From: an uncultured Clostridia bacterium | Lineage (GTDB): Bacteria; Bacillota; Clostridia; Christensenellales; Aristaeellaceae | Reading direction: 5' to 3' | Assembly: GCA_947631405.1 (NCBI GenBank) | Contig: CANRLC010000003.1 | Span: 44,804 to 108,803 of the forward strand | Length of the DNA: 64,000 nucleotides | Shown: positions 33,437-42,309 of the stretch, piece after piece | Position numbering within the stretch: the stretch's first letter is position 1 | How the letters are laid out: each line of letters begins with the position of its first letter | Translations under genes and position numbers: made by a program | Notes under the pieces: model-generated | What the model was told of the DNA's origin: nothing | What the model saw: the letters and a program-made list of their open reading frames with translations, nothing else | Databases searched by the model: none

Positions 33437-34228
33437 ATGAAATACGCAAAAAGGATTTCCGCCGCCGCGCTGATGCTCGCGCTGCTGTGCGCCGTCGCGC
33501 TCGCGGACGGAGGCTGGGTGGGAAGCCGGCTCCACGGAAGCGTGCAGCTCGCCGCAGCCGCCGGAGACTATGGCTACGAGTGGATCGACGCGACGGGCTT
33601 CGGCGCGGGGAACGACACGGCGTGCGTCGTCAGCCGCAACGCCAGCGTCTGGTCGCAGCCGCGCACGAACAGCAACAAGCTCGGCTCGGCCAAGAACGGC
33701 GAGAAGCTGAGCGTCCATACCGACGGCGGCGCGCCCGTGATGCAGAGCGGGTTTTACAGCGTATCCTACAAGGGCCGCGAAGGCTGGATCAACAGCGCCT
33801 ACGTCGTGTGCGGCACGCCGGAGATCACGCTGATGGAGAGCAACGTGCCCGCCTACTGCGCGCCGAGCCGCAACGCGAAGCGCGTCGGCTCGCTCAGCAA
33901 GCTGACCAGTTACACGGTGCTCGGCTTCTACGGGCCGTACTACGTCGTGAGCCTGCGCGAGGCGGCGGCGTTCATCCCGATGAGCTGCCGCCACTACGAC
34001 AGCCAGTTCGCGAGCCTTTACCGGAATGCGTCTACCTATCGCGGCACGACCTCCCGCAAGACCCAGCTGCGCACCGGCCCGGGCGAGGAATACGCCACCG
34101 TGCGCGACATCGGCTCCGGCCAGCGCTTCACCTGCTATGACGAGATCGACGGCTGGTATCTGACCATCGACAGCGACACGGGCTGCTTCGTCTACATCGA
34201 CTCGGACGACGCGGACGTGGCCTTCTAA
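33437..34228 (+). CDS. secreted SH3-domain protein
   Basis: A 263-residue exported protein with a signal peptide ending near ALADG (residue 22). It contains at least two SH3-like units: CVVSRNASVWSQPRTNSNKLG to YKGREGWINSAYVV (about 54-115) and RTGPGEEYATVRDIG to GWYLTIDSDTGCFVYI (about 210-255), with a divergent one between. Such domains bind peptidoglycan or other wall parts. GAGGAGGAAGACGC precedes ATG 33437. Function beyond wall attachment is unknown. Confidence 0.82.
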   Translation: MKYAKRISAAALMLALLCAVALADGGWVGSRLHGSVQLAAAAGDYGYEWIDATGFGAGNDTACVVSRNASVWSQPRTNSNKLGSAKNGEKLSVHTDGGAPVMQSGFYSVSYKGREGWINSAYVVCGTPEITLMESNVPAYCAPSRNAKRVGSLSKLTSYTVLGFYGPYYVVSLREAAAFIPMSCRHYDSQFASLYRNASTYRGTTSRKTQLRTGPGEEYATVRDIGSGQRFTCYDEIDGWYLTIDSDTGCFVYIDSDDADVAF

Positions 34229-34252
34229 ACGGCGGGCCGCCGGAAATGAAAA

Positions 34253-34278
34253 GCCGTCCGCGACAAACCGCGGGCGGC
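34253..34278 (+). terminator. hairpin between the SH3 gene and purB
   Basis: GCCGTCCGCG and CGCGGGCGGC pair (one G-T) around a six-base loop, followed by ATTTG. A modest terminator. Confidence 0.5.
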
Positions 34279-34309
34279 ATTTGACTGCACCCTGCGAGGA
34301 GGAGACGCC

Positions 34310-35602
34310 GTGATCGACCGCTATGCCAGCGCGCGGATGGCCGCGCTTTGGAGCAACCAGACCAAATTCGAGACGTGGCTCGAGGTCGAGCTGCACGCCG
34401 CCGACGCGTGGGCGCAGCTGGGCCGCATCCCCAAAGAGGCCGCCGAGGCGATGCGCCGCAACGCGCGCTTCACCGTGGAGCGCATCGAGGAGATCGAGGC
34501 CTCGACCCGGCACGACGTCGTCGCCTTCACGCGGTGCGTCGCCGAGAGCCTCGGCGAGGAATCGAAATACCTGCACTACGGGCTGACCAGCACCGACGTC
34601 GTGGACACCGCGCTCTCCAGCGTGGCGACGCGCGCCTGCGACGCGCTGCTCGAGGACGCGGACAAGCTGACCGGCGTCCTGCGCGAGCAGGCCCGGCGCT
34701 ACAAGAAGACGCCCTGCATCGGCCGCACGCACGGCGTACACGCGGAGCCGACGACGCTCGGCCTTAAATTCGCGCTCTGGTACGCCGAGATGCAGCGCGA
34801 CCGCGAGCGCCTCGCGCGTGCGCGGGAGACGGTGCGCGTGGGCAAGATCTCCGGCGCGGTGGGCACCTACGCGAACGTCGATCCCTTCGTGGAGCGCTAC
34901 GTCTGCGAGAAGATGGGGCTTGAGCCGTCGCCCATCAGCACGCAGGTGCTCCAGCGCGACCGCTACGCCGAGCTGCTGACGACCATCGCCATCTGCGGCG
35001 GGACGCTGGAAAAGATCGCCACCGAGATCAGAGGATTGCAGCGCACGGAGCTGCGCGAGGTCGAGGAGCCGTTCGCGGCGGGGCAGAAGGGTTCCTCCGC
35101 GATGCCGCACAAGCGCAACCCGATCAACTGCGAAAAGGTCTGCGGCCTCTCGCGCGTGCTGCGCGGCTACGCGCTCTCCGCCTTGGAGGACATGGCGCTC
35201 TGGCACGAGCGGGACATCAGCCACTCCTCGGTGGAGCGCATCATCCTGCCCGACGCGACGTCGCTGCTCGACCACATGTTTGCGGTCGTCACGCGCGTGC
35301 TGGGCGGGCTGCTCGTCTACCCGCAGAACATGCGCCGCTCGATGGACATGAGCCTTGGCCTGTGCTTCTCCCAGCAGGTGCTGCTCGCGCTGATCGGCAA
35401 GGGGATGCTGCGCGAGGACGCCTACGATCTGGTGCAGCGCTGCGCGATGCGCTCGTGGGAGACGCAGACGCCGCTCGCCGACCGGCTGCGCGAGGAGGAC
35501 GCCGTGACCTCGCGCCTGACGGACGAGGAGCTGCGCGCGTGCTTTGACCCGGCGCGCCACTTCGCGCATGTGGACGAGGTCTTCGCGCGGCTGGGGCTGT
35601 AG
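34310..35602 (+). CDS. purB: adenylosuccinate lyase
   Basis: Catalyses two steps of purine synthesis, splitting SAICAR and adenylosuccinate to release fumarate. The 430-residue protein carries STRHDVVAFTRCV, HYGLTSTDVVDTAL, GRTHGVHAEPTTLGLK with catalytic His, and the fumarase-superfamily signature GSSAMPHKRNP near residue 262. GTG 34310 follows GAGGAGGAGACGCC, a strong site. The gene stands alone with no other pur gene in the window. Confidence 0.96.
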   Translation: MIDRYASARMAALWSNQTKFETWLEVELHAADAWAQLGRIPKEAAEAMRRNARFTVERIEEIEASTRHDVVAFTRCVAESLGEESKYLHYGLTSTDVVDTALSSVATRACDALLEDADKLTGVLREQARRYKKTPCIGRTHGVHAEPTTLGLKFALWYAEMQRDRERLARARETVRVGKISGAVGTYANVDPFVERYVCEKMGLEPSPISTQVLQRDRYAELLTTIAICGGTLEKIATEIRGLQRTELREVEEPFAAGQKGSSAMPHKRNPINCEKVCGLSRVLRGYALSALEDMALWHERDISHSSVERIILPDATSLLDHMFAVVTRVLGGLLVYPQNMRRSMDMSLGLCFSQQVLLALIGKGMLREDAYDLVQRCAMRSWETQTPLADRLREEDAVTSRLTDEELRACFDPARHFAHVDEVFARLGL

Positions 35603-35711
35603 CGCGCGATTGATGCCGAAATCCTGCACCAAAGGGAAGCGCGACAGCCCCAGATTTTGGCGAAATTGCGGCCGGAAATTTTACCAGTTTTTACAAAACG
35701 GTGCGGAGCGC

Positions 35712-35740
35712 TTGTGTTTGGGCGCACTTTCACCTATAAT
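35712..35740 (+). promoter_or_regulatory. promoter of the degenerate-receiver gene
   Basis: TTGTGT at 35712-35717, 17-base spacer, TATAAT at 35735-35740, 45 bases before ATG 35786. Confidence 0.65.
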
Positions 35741-35785
35741 AGGACTGTTCCACGAAAACTGTAACGCTGACACGGTGGAGGACGC

Positions 35786-36589
35786 ATGTACAGACTGCTT
35801 CTGGTTTCCGATAAGGCCGATGTGCGGAGCCTTTACGAGCAATTCCCCGAGTGGGAGCAGCTCGGCTTTGAGCGCCCGACCATCGCCGCCGACGCGCAGC
35901 AGGGCATCGACCGGCTGGGGCAGGGCCGCTACGACGCGGTGTCGTGGCTGCTCTCGGTGACGGAGGGCAAGCGCTTCTTCGCATACCTGTCCAAGCGCCC
36001 CGAGATGTTCGGCATGGAGACCGCCCGCAGCGAGGAGCGCCTTCGCCGGGAGATCGGCGCCGCGCGCCGCGCGCTCTCCTCCCGGGACGCCGCCCGCCAG
36101 ACCAAGCAGATCGACGACCTGACGCGCATGATGCGCGGCGAGTTCCTGTGCGACCTGCTGCGCGGGGCGACCTACGACGACGCGAAGATCGACGAGCGCA
36201 TGCGCTCGCTCAAGATGTTTTCCATCGACCCCGCGCGGCCCATCACGACGTCCTCGTGCAGGCTGCCGCAGGGGGATTACTTCCTCGCCGAGGTGTGGCG
36301 CTACGGGCGAGAGAGGCTGGAGAACGCGCTCAAGAACATCTTTGAGACCGCGAACGACGAGGTGTTCTACGTCCTGCTGGTCATCAACCCGCACCACATG
36401 CGCCTGCTCGGGCTGCCGATGCGCGAGATGAGCGGCGACGAGATCTACGAGCGGGTGTCCCGCCATCTCGACCGCTGCCAGCAGCTGCTGCAAGACTACT
36501 TTGAGCTGACGCTGGACATCAAGCGCGTCGTCCGCTACGACAGCCTCTACGCGCTCAGCCGCGAAAACGCCGTGCGCACGGCGCACTGA
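35786..36589 (+). CDS. degenerate receiver-like protein without DNA-binding domain
   Basis: A 267-residue cytoplasmic protein. Its first 60 residues (MYRLLLVSDKADVRSLYEQF, QLGFERPTIAADAQQGIDRL, GQGRYDAVSWLLS) resemble a YesN-type receiver domain, but the acidic pair near the start is only SDK and the phosphoacceptor position after YDAV is not Asp. The middle (MMRGEFLCDLLRGATYDDAK) resembles the linker of YesN-type regulators. No AraC-like helix-turn-helix follows. It may be a phosphorylation-independent sensor or adaptor. It has its own promoter and terminator, so it is a single-gene unit. Confidence 0.6.
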   Translation: MYRLLLVSDKADVRSLYEQFPEWEQLGFERPTIAADAQQGIDRLGQGRYDAVSWLLSVTEGKRFFAYLSKRPEMFGMETARSEERLRREIGAARRALSSRDAARQTKQIDDLTRMMRGEFLCDLLRGATYDDAKIDERMRSLKMFSIDPARPITTSSCRLPQGDYFLAEVWRYGRERLENALKNIFETANDEVFYVLLVINPHHMRLLGLPMREMSGDEIYERVSRHLDRCQQLLQDYFELTLDIKRVVRYDSLYALSRENAVRTAH

Positions 36590-36601
36590 CAAAGACGCTC
36601 G

Positions 36602-36640
36602 CGCCCCTTTCCTCTCGCGCGGAGGGAAGGGGCGTTTTTT
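36602..36640 (+). terminator. intrinsic terminator after the degenerate-receiver gene
   Basis: CGCCCCTTTCCTC and GAGGGAAGGGGCG form a long stem, followed by six Ts. Confidence 0.9.
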
Positions 36641-36707
36641 GCGCTGCATGGGAAGCGGCGCGCGCGCATAAGCCTAAGCGGCAAACGGCGCGAAGGGGGG
36701 AGCGGAC

Positions 36708-36989
36708 ATGCGCGAGAGGCTGCGGCGCGTTGCGCTGAAAACCGAGCTGCCGGAGGACGCGCTGCTCGGCGGCGCGCGCGTGACGCTGACCGGGCGCACG
36801 GGCGTGCTCGTGGAGGGGCAGCGCGGCGTCGTGGAGCTGAGCGGCGCGCGCATACGCCTCAAAACCGACGGCGGCGTGCTCACCGTCTGCGGCGAAGGGC
36901 TGCGCCTGCGCGAGCTTTCCCTCGACGCGGCGATCATCGGCGCGGAGCGCGTCGCCTCCGTGAGCTACGGCGGCGGCGTCGAGCGATAG
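36708..36989 (+). CDS. yqfC: sporulation protein YqfC (YabP/YqfC family)
   Basis: A 93-residue protein of beta-strand character with the family pattern ARVTLTGRTGVLVEGQRGVVEL and a C-terminal LRLRELSLDAAIIGAERVASV. In spore formers it is made in the mother cell under sigma-E. No clear sigma-E promoter was found here. It heads the yqfC-yqfD-phoH-pgpH-ybeY-era run, with yqfD 17 bases downstream. Confidence 0.88.
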   Translation: MRERLRRVALKTELPEDALLGGARVTLTGRTGVLVEGQRGVVELSGARIRLKTDGGVLTVCGEGLRLRELSLDAAIIGAERVASVSYGGGVER

Positions 36990-37006
36990 CGGGGAGGGAA
37001 CGCGGA

Positions 37007-38134
37007 TTGCGGCTTTGGGTGGACGTCGGCGGGATCAATCTGGAGCGGCTGCTGCGCGCCGCGGCGCAGGGCGGCGTGACGCTGCGCGGCGTGCGGCGGC
37101 TGGACGCGCGGACGATGCGCGTGCGTATTCCCTTCTGGCGGGCGCGGGCGCTGCGGGAGCTGTGCGAACGCGGCGGCTGGGAGTGGCGAGAGGCGGCGGC
37201 CGGGCCGCTCGTGCGCTTTGGCCGCTTTCTTCGCGCGCGAAAGCCGCTCGCCGCCGGCTTCCTGCTGGGGGCGGCGCTGGTGTTTGCCTCCTCGCGGCTG
37301 GTGCTGCGCGTGCGCGTGGACGGGGCGGGCGCGCAGATCGCCGAGGTACACAGGGCCTTGGATGCGGAGGGCGCGCGGCCCGGGCGGCTCAAGGCGGCGC
37401 TCTCCACGGACGCGCTGCGCGACGCGCTCGCGCTGCGCCTGCCCGGCCTCGCCTTCGCCGGGGTGCGCTACGCGGGCAGCACGCTGATCGTCGAATGCGA
37501 GAGCGCGCGCGAGGGCGAGCGGGTCGGGGTCGCGGGCGAGGCGCTCGATCTCGTCGCGTCGGAGGCGGGCGTCGTGACGCGGCTGTGGGTGCAGAGCGGC
37601 ACACCGCAGGTGCGCGTGGGACAGGCCGTGGCGGCGGGGCAGACGCTGGTGCTGGGGCAAGAGCGGGACGCGGACGGCGGCATGCGCGCGGTGCGCGCGC
37701 AGGGTGAGGTGCAGGCCCGCGTGTGGGCCGAGGGCGCGGCGCGCGTGAGCCTGTGGAAGACGCAGACGCAGGAGACGGGCGAGACGCGCACGCGGGTGAC
37801 GCTGTGTACGCCGTGGCGAGAGCGCGTCGTGGCGGACGCCGAGGCGTTTCCCTCGCAGGACGTGAGCGCGTACACGGAGCCGGTGGTCGGGCTGTTTTTG
37901 CCCGTGTGGCGGCGCATCGAGACGCTGGCCTGTACGCGCGTGACGCGCCAAATGCGCAGCCGCGAGGAGGCCGCCTCCATCGCGCAGGGGGCGGCGGAGC
38001 GGTTGGCAAAAAAAGAGTGCCCCGCAGGCGCACAGATTCTTGACAAATGGACAGAATATAGTATGATAGATGATGAGTTTGTGTGCGCGCGCGTCATTCT
38101 GGAATACGAGCGGGACATCGCCGAAAGGCCGTGA
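37007..38134 (+). CDS. yqfD: sporulation protein YqfD
   Basis: A 375-residue membrane protein with one membrane segment near residues 82-102 and a large following domain. The GEALDLVASEAGVVTRLWVQSG and GQAVAAGQTLVLGQ sequences and a C-terminal MIDDEFVCARVILEYERDIAE fit YqfD. It starts with TTG at 37007, supported by GGGAGGG and by the family N-terminus RLWVDVGGINLERLL. YqfD is needed for sporulation in some species, but its molecular role is unclear. Confidence 0.9.
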   Translation: MRLWVDVGGINLERLLRAAAQGGVTLRGVRRLDARTMRVRIPFWRARALRELCERGGWEWREAAAGPLVRFGRFLRARKPLAAGFLLGAALVFASSRLVLRVRVDGAGAQIAEVHRALDAEGARPGRLKAALSTDALRDALALRLPGLAFAGVRYAGSTLIVECESAREGERVGVAGEALDLVASEAGVVTRLWVQSGTPQVRVGQAVAAGQTLVLGQERDADGGMRAVRAQGEVQARVWAEGAARVSLWKTQTQETGETRTRVTLCTPWRERVVADAEAFPSQDVSAYTEPVVGLFLPVWRRIETLACTRVTRQMRSREEAASIAQGAAERLAKKECPAGAQILDKWTEYSMIDDEFVCARVILEYERDIAERP

Positions 38135-38167
38135 CGGCGCGCCGCGCAAAGGATACGGGAGGCCGTC

Positions 38168-39133
38168 TTGACAGAAGAGAGAAAAAACGCCCCGAGGTTG
38201 GGGGCTTTGCAAAGCGTATTCGGCGCGGGCGACGAAAACCTGCGCCTGCTGGAAAAGCTCTGCGGCGTGCGCGTGTCGCTGCGCGGCGGGGAGATGATCG
38301 TGGAGGGCGAGGACGAGGCGGGCGTCGATCGGGCGCGTGCGATTCTGCAAAAGCTGATGGCGCTCAGCGAGCGCGGCGAGCGCGTGGAGCCGGGCGTGGT
38401 GCAGTACGCCTGCCAGCTCGCGCAGCAGGACGCGCTGGGCGAGATGGACGGCCTGTTTTCCGAGGTCGTCGCCACCACGTTCCGCGGGCGGCCCGTGCGC
38501 TGCAAGACGCTCGGCCAGCGCGACTATGTGCGCGCCATCCGCCGCCACACGCTCACCTTCGCCATCGGCCCGGCGGGCACGGGCAAGACGTATCTGGCGA
38601 TGGCGATGGCCGTCGCCGCGCTCAAGGCCAAGGAGGTCGAGCGCATCGTGCTCACGCGCCCCGCGGTGGAGGCGGGCGAAAAGCTGGGCTTCCTGCCGGG
38701 CGACCTCAGCCAGAAGGTCGATCCCTACCTGCGCCCGCTCTACGACGCGATGTTCGACATGCTCGGCGCGGAGACCTGCCAGCGGATGCAGGAGCGCGGC
38801 ACCATCGAGGTTGCGCCGCTCGCCTACATGCGCGGGCGCACGCTCTCGGACGCGTTCATCATCCTCGACGAGGCGCAAAACACCACGCAGGAGCAGATGA
38901 AGATGTTCTTAACGCGCATGGGCTTCCGCTCGCGCGTTGTCGTCACCGGCGATCCGTCCCAGATCGACCTGCCGCACGGGCGCGTCAGCGGCCTGACCGA
39001 GGCCGTGCAGGTGCTCGAGGGCGTCGAGGACATCGCCGTGCAGCGGCTCACCCACCGCGACGTCGTGCGCCACGAGCTGGTGCAGGCCATCGTGCAGGCG
39101 TATGAGCGCGCCGCGCATGCAAAGGAGGACTGA
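38168..39133 (+). CDS. phoH: PhoH-family ATPase
   Basis: A 321-residue protein with an N-terminal KH-like part and a C-terminal P-loop ATPase. Walker A GPAGTGKTYLA is at 134-144, then LTRPAVEAGEKLGFLPGDLSQK and Walker B AFIILDEAQNTT, followed by VTGDPSQIDLP. Members are thought to act in RNA metabolism, and the gene is conserved upstream of ybeY. TTG 38168 was taken from GGGAGG at the right spacing. pgpH starts two bases after its stop. Confidence 0.95.
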   Translation: MTEERKNAPRLGALQSVFGAGDENLRLLEKLCGVRVSLRGGEMIVEGEDEAGVDRARAILQKLMALSERGERVEPGVVQYACQLAQQDALGEMDGLFSEVVATTFRGRPVRCKTLGQRDYVRAIRRHTLTFAIGPAGTGKTYLAMAMAVAALKAKEVERIVLTRPAVEAGEKLGFLPGDLSQKVDPYLRPLYDAMFDMLGAETCQRMQERGTIEVAPLAYMRGRTLSDAFIILDEAQNTTQEQMKMFLTRMGFRSRVVVTGDPSQIDLPHGRVSGLTEAVQVLEGVEDIAVQRLTHRDVVRHELVQAIVQAYERAAHAKED

Positions 39134-39134
39134 C

Positions 39135-41381
39135 ATGCAAGAGGATAAGGTCAGGGGCCTGCGCGCCTTTACGCGCCTTCCCCTTCGATTGCGGCAGGCG
39201 ATCTTTGCCGCCGGCGCATACGCCGTGCTGCTGCTCATCTGCATGCTCGCCGTCTCGCCGCAGCAATACGACCTGCGCGTGGGCGACGTCGCGCCGCAGA
39301 CCATCACCGCGAGCAAGGACACCGTGGACGAGGTGACCACCGAACGCCGCAGGCAGGCCGCCGCCGACGCCGTGTCGCCCGTGTATTACAAGGACGACAG
39401 CATCGCCGAGGCCGTGCTCGCCGACATGGAGACGGCCTTCTCCGAGCTGCGCGCCGTGCGCGAACTGGGCGGGCAGATCCGCGCAGCGTGGGAGGACGAG
39501 GACGAGCAGTTCTCCGAGGAGGACTACGCGCAGGCCACGGGGTTGCTGACGACGCTCACCTTGAGCACCTATCAGCTGCGCACGCTCATGAACACCGACG
39601 AGGCGGACTTTGAAAACCTCTACCAGAGCCTCACCTCCGCCACGCGCACGACGCTCGTCTCCACCATCGCCGAGGGACAGACCGGCGAGGCGATCAACAA
39701 CATCCAGCAGATCGTCGCCTACAACACGCGCACCGATCTCTGGTACAACGTCGCCATCCCGACGCTGCGCGCCGTGCTCCAGCCGAACATGCTCATCGAT
39801 CAGGAGGCCACGGAGGAAAACCGCCAGCGCGCCTACGACGCCGTGGAGCCGACGGTCTACAAGCAGGATCAGAACATTGTGGTCAAGGGCGACCGTGTCA
39901 GCGCCGAGCAGATCGCCGTGCTGGAGACGCTGGGCCTGCTGCGCGGCAACAGCGTGGACGTGTGGCTCTACGTCGGCCTCGCCGCGATCGTGGCGCTGAT
40001 CCTGCTGGCGGTGTGGCTGTTCGCCATGCTGGTCTCGCCCGAGCTGCTCACGAGCGGCACGCAGGCGCTGGTGGTGCTGCTCGCGTGCGTGCTGACGCTG
40101 CTGCTCTCGCTGCTCATGGGGCGCTACGTCGGCGCGAACGCGATGCCCGTCATCCTCTCCGCGCTGCTCGTGGTCAGCCTGATCGGCGCGCGCCCGGCGC
40201 TCGTGGCGAACCTGCTGACCACGCTGCTCATGGCCTTTCTGACCTTCCGCGCCGCCGACCTGACGACGAGCCAGACGATCAGCGTGCTGCTGATGACCAG
40301 CGTCGCGGGCACTGCCGCCATCATCCTGCTGCGGCAGAACGCCGCGCGCGTGTACGCGCTGGTGACGGGGCTGATCTGCGGCGTGATCGAGTACGCCGTG
40401 CTGCTGTTCGTGAGCACGGTCACCACCAGCGAGCTTTCCGGCGCGCTCGCCTACGGCAGCCAAGCCGCCATCGGCGCGCTGACTGCCGCGGTGCTCTGCG
40501 TGGGGCTGCAGCCGCTGCTGGAGACCGCCTTTAATCTGGTGACGCCCGCGAAGCTGATCGAGCTGGCCAGCCCGAATCAGCCGCTGCTGCGCAGGCTCAT
40601 GATCGAGGCGCCCGGCACCTATCAGCACTCGATGATCGTCGCCAACCTCGCCGAGGCCGCCGCCGAGGAGATCGGCGCGAACGCGCTGCTCGCGCGCGTG
40701 GGCGCGTACTATCACGACATCGGCAAGCTCGTGCGGCCGATGTACTTCAAGGAAAACCAGCTCGGCGAGAACCCGCACGACAAGACCGACCCGCGCGTAT
40801 CGACCGCCATCCTGACCGAGCACACGCGAGACGGCGTCGAGCTGGCGCGCAAGCACCGCCTGCCCGAGCCGATCGTGGACATGATCTGCCAACACCACGG
40901 CGACACGCCCGTGATGTACTTCTACGCCAAGGCCGTCAAGCAGGGCGGCGAGGAGGGCGTGGACATCGACGACTTCCGCTACGAAGGCCCCAAGCCGCAG
41001 AGCGCCGAGGCCGCCATCCTGATGCTCGCGGACACCGTCGAGGCCGCCGTGCGCTCTATTCAGGAGCCGACGCAGGCCAAGATCTCGCAGATGATCCGCA
41101 AGCTGGTGCGCGGCAAGATGGAGGACGGGCAGCTGGACGAATGTACGCTGACCTTCCGCGACATCGGCCACATCTGCAATGCGTTTGAAAAGGCGATGCA
41201 GGGCGTATTCCACCAGCGCATCGAATACCCGAACGTCGACCTGCGCCGCGCGCAGAAGCGCGCCCAGCAGAGCCGCGAGCGGCAGCAAAACCGCGAGCGC
41301 CAGCAGGCGAACAAGGCGGCGAAGAGCGCGCCCGAGGGCGAGGCCAAGGGCGTGGCGCAGCCGCCCAAGGAGGAGCCATGA
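39135..41381 (+). CDS. pgpH: c-di-AMP phosphodiesterase, 7TMR-HD family
   Basis: A 748-residue membrane protein. An N-terminal segment at about 20-38 is followed by a large extracellular domain (YDLRVGDVAPQTITASKDTV to about 270), seven membrane segments (about 280-470) and a cytoplasmic HD domain with H527-D528 in YYHDIGKL, ICQHHGD and MLADTVEAAVR. This is the PgpH architecture that degrades c-di-AMP, which in Firmicutes controls potassium and wall homeostasis. AAAGGAGG precedes ATG 39135. It overlaps ybeY by ATGA. Confidence 0.94.
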   Translation: MQEDKVRGLRAFTRLPLRLRQAIFAAGAYAVLLLICMLAVSPQQYDLRVGDVAPQTITASKDTVDEVTTERRRQAAADAVSPVYYKDDSIAEAVLADMETAFSELRAVRELGGQIRAAWEDEDEQFSEEDYAQATGLLTTLTLSTYQLRTLMNTDEADFENLYQSLTSATRTTLVSTIAEGQTGEAINNIQQIVAYNTRTDLWYNVAIPTLRAVLQPNMLIDQEATEENRQRAYDAVEPTVYKQDQNIVVKGDRVSAEQIAVLETLGLLRGNSVDVWLYVGLAAIVALILLAVWLFAMLVSPELLTSGTQALVVLLACVLTLLLSLLMGRYVGANAMPVILSALLVVSLIGARPALVANLLTTLLMAFLTFRAADLTTSQTISVLLMTSVAGTAAIILLRQNAARVYALVTGLICGVIEYAVLLFVSTVTTSELSGALAYGSQAAIGALTAAVLCVGLQPLLETAFNLVTPAKLIELASPNQPLLRRLMIEAPGTYQHSMIVANLAEAAAEEIGANALLARVGAYYHDIGKLVRPMYFKENQLGENPHDKTDPRVSTAILTEHTRDGVELARKHRLPEPIVDMICQHHGDTPVMYFYAKAVKQGGEEGVDIDDFRYEGPKPQSAEAAILMLADTVEAAVRSIQEPTQAKISQMIRKLVRGKMEDGQLDECTLTFRDIGHICNAFEKAMQGVFHQRIEYPNVDLRRAQKRAQQSRERQQNRERQQANKAAKSAPEGEAKGVAQPPKEEP

Positions 41382-42301
41382 AGCTGCTGATCGAGGACGA
41401 AAAGGGGCTGCTGGACGCGAAGACCGTGGCGCTGCTGCGCCGCTGCGCGGACGCCGCGGCGCAGACCGAGGGGCTGCGCGTGCCGGTCGCCGCGTTCGTC
41501 TCCATCGTGGACGACGCGCGCATCCGCGAGGTCAACCGCGAGCAGCGCGGCATCGACCGCGCGACCGACGTGCTGTCCTTCCCGGCGGCGAACTATCCCA
41601 AGGGACGCACCGCGCAGGACTGCGAGGCGCTCCTGCGCCGCCAATACGACCCGGATGCGGACGCCTGCATGCTGGGGGACATCCTGCTGTCCATCGACCA
41701 TGTGCGCGCGCAGGCACGCGAATACGGGCACAGCGAGCGGCGCGAGGCGGGCTACCTGCTCACGCACGGGCTGTTTCACCTGATGGGCTACGACCACATG
41801 AACGAAGAGGAAAAAACGCGCATGCGCGAGATGGAGGAGCGTTCGCTCGTCTCGATCGGGCTGGCGCGCGAAGGAGGAGAACCTATGACGGATCGGGAAC
41901 TGATGGAGATGGCGATCGCGGCGCGCGAATTTGCCTACGCGCCGTACTCCGGCTACCGCGTCGGCGCGGCGCTGGAGAGCGAGGACGGGCTGGTGTTCAC
42001 GGGCTGCAACATCGAGAACGCCGCCTACGGCAACACCATCTGCGCGGAGCGCACGGCGCTGGGCAAGGCCGTCAGCGAGGGCGCGCGCCGCTTCACCCGG
42101 CTGGCCATCGCCTCCAGCGGCTCCGCGCCCTATCCCTGCGGCGCGTGCCGCCAGTCGCTCTACGAGTTCGCGCCGAAGCTGCGCATCCTCGTGACGTGGG
42201 ACGGGCGCGCCGAGGAGGCGCTGCTGTGCGACCTGCTGCCGGAGGGCTTCGGGCCGATGTCGCTGGGAAAGGACAACGCGCAGCGCGGGGCGAAAAAATG
42301 A
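41378..42301 (+). CDS. ybeY-cdd: fused YbeY endoribonuclease and cytidine deaminase
   Basis: A single frame of 307 residues encodes two proteins normally separate. Residues 1-165 are YbeY with the zinc motif H130, H134, H140 (HGLFHLMGYDH), which matures 16S rRNA and cleaves damaged ribosomes. Residues 170-307 are cytidine deaminase with FAYAPYSGYRVGAAL, CNIENAAYGNTICAE and PYPCGACRQ. Between them is AAGGAGGAGA, seven bases before ATG 41885, so the deaminase (138 residues) may also be made alone. Normally an RNA stop codon or dgkA lies between. pgpH is coupled upstream by overlap and era begins downstream. Confidence 0.85.
   Translation: MKLLIEDEKGLLDAKTVALLRRCADAAAQTEGLRVPVAAFVSIVDDARIREVNREQRGIDRATDVLSFPAANYPKGRTAQDCEALLRRQYDPDADACMLGDILLSIDHVRAQAREYGHSERREAGYLLTHGLFHLMGYDHMNEEEKTRMREMEERSLVSIGLAREGGEPMTDRELMEMAIAAREFAYAPYSGYRVGAALESEDGLVFTGCNIENAAYGNTICAERTALGKAVSEGARRFTRLAIASSGSAPYPCGACRQSLYEFAPKLRILVTWDGRAEEALLCDLLPEGFGPMSLGKDNAQRGAKK
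41871..41887 (+). promoter_or_regulatory. internal ribosome binding site and start within ybeY-cdd
   Basis: GGAGG at 41873-41877 and ATG at 41885, as strong as the sites of stand-alone genes here. Suggests separate translation of the deaminase half. Confidence 0.7.
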
Positions 42302-42309
42302 GGAAAGAT

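Noticed and set aside
33233..35632. Minus-strand open frame of 799 codons opposite the SH3 gene and purB
   Set aside because: Antisense shadow of purB; no start site or domain.
39048..41288. Minus-strand open frame of 746 codons opposite pgpH
   Set aside because: His/Gln/Arg-rich shadow of the membrane protein gene.
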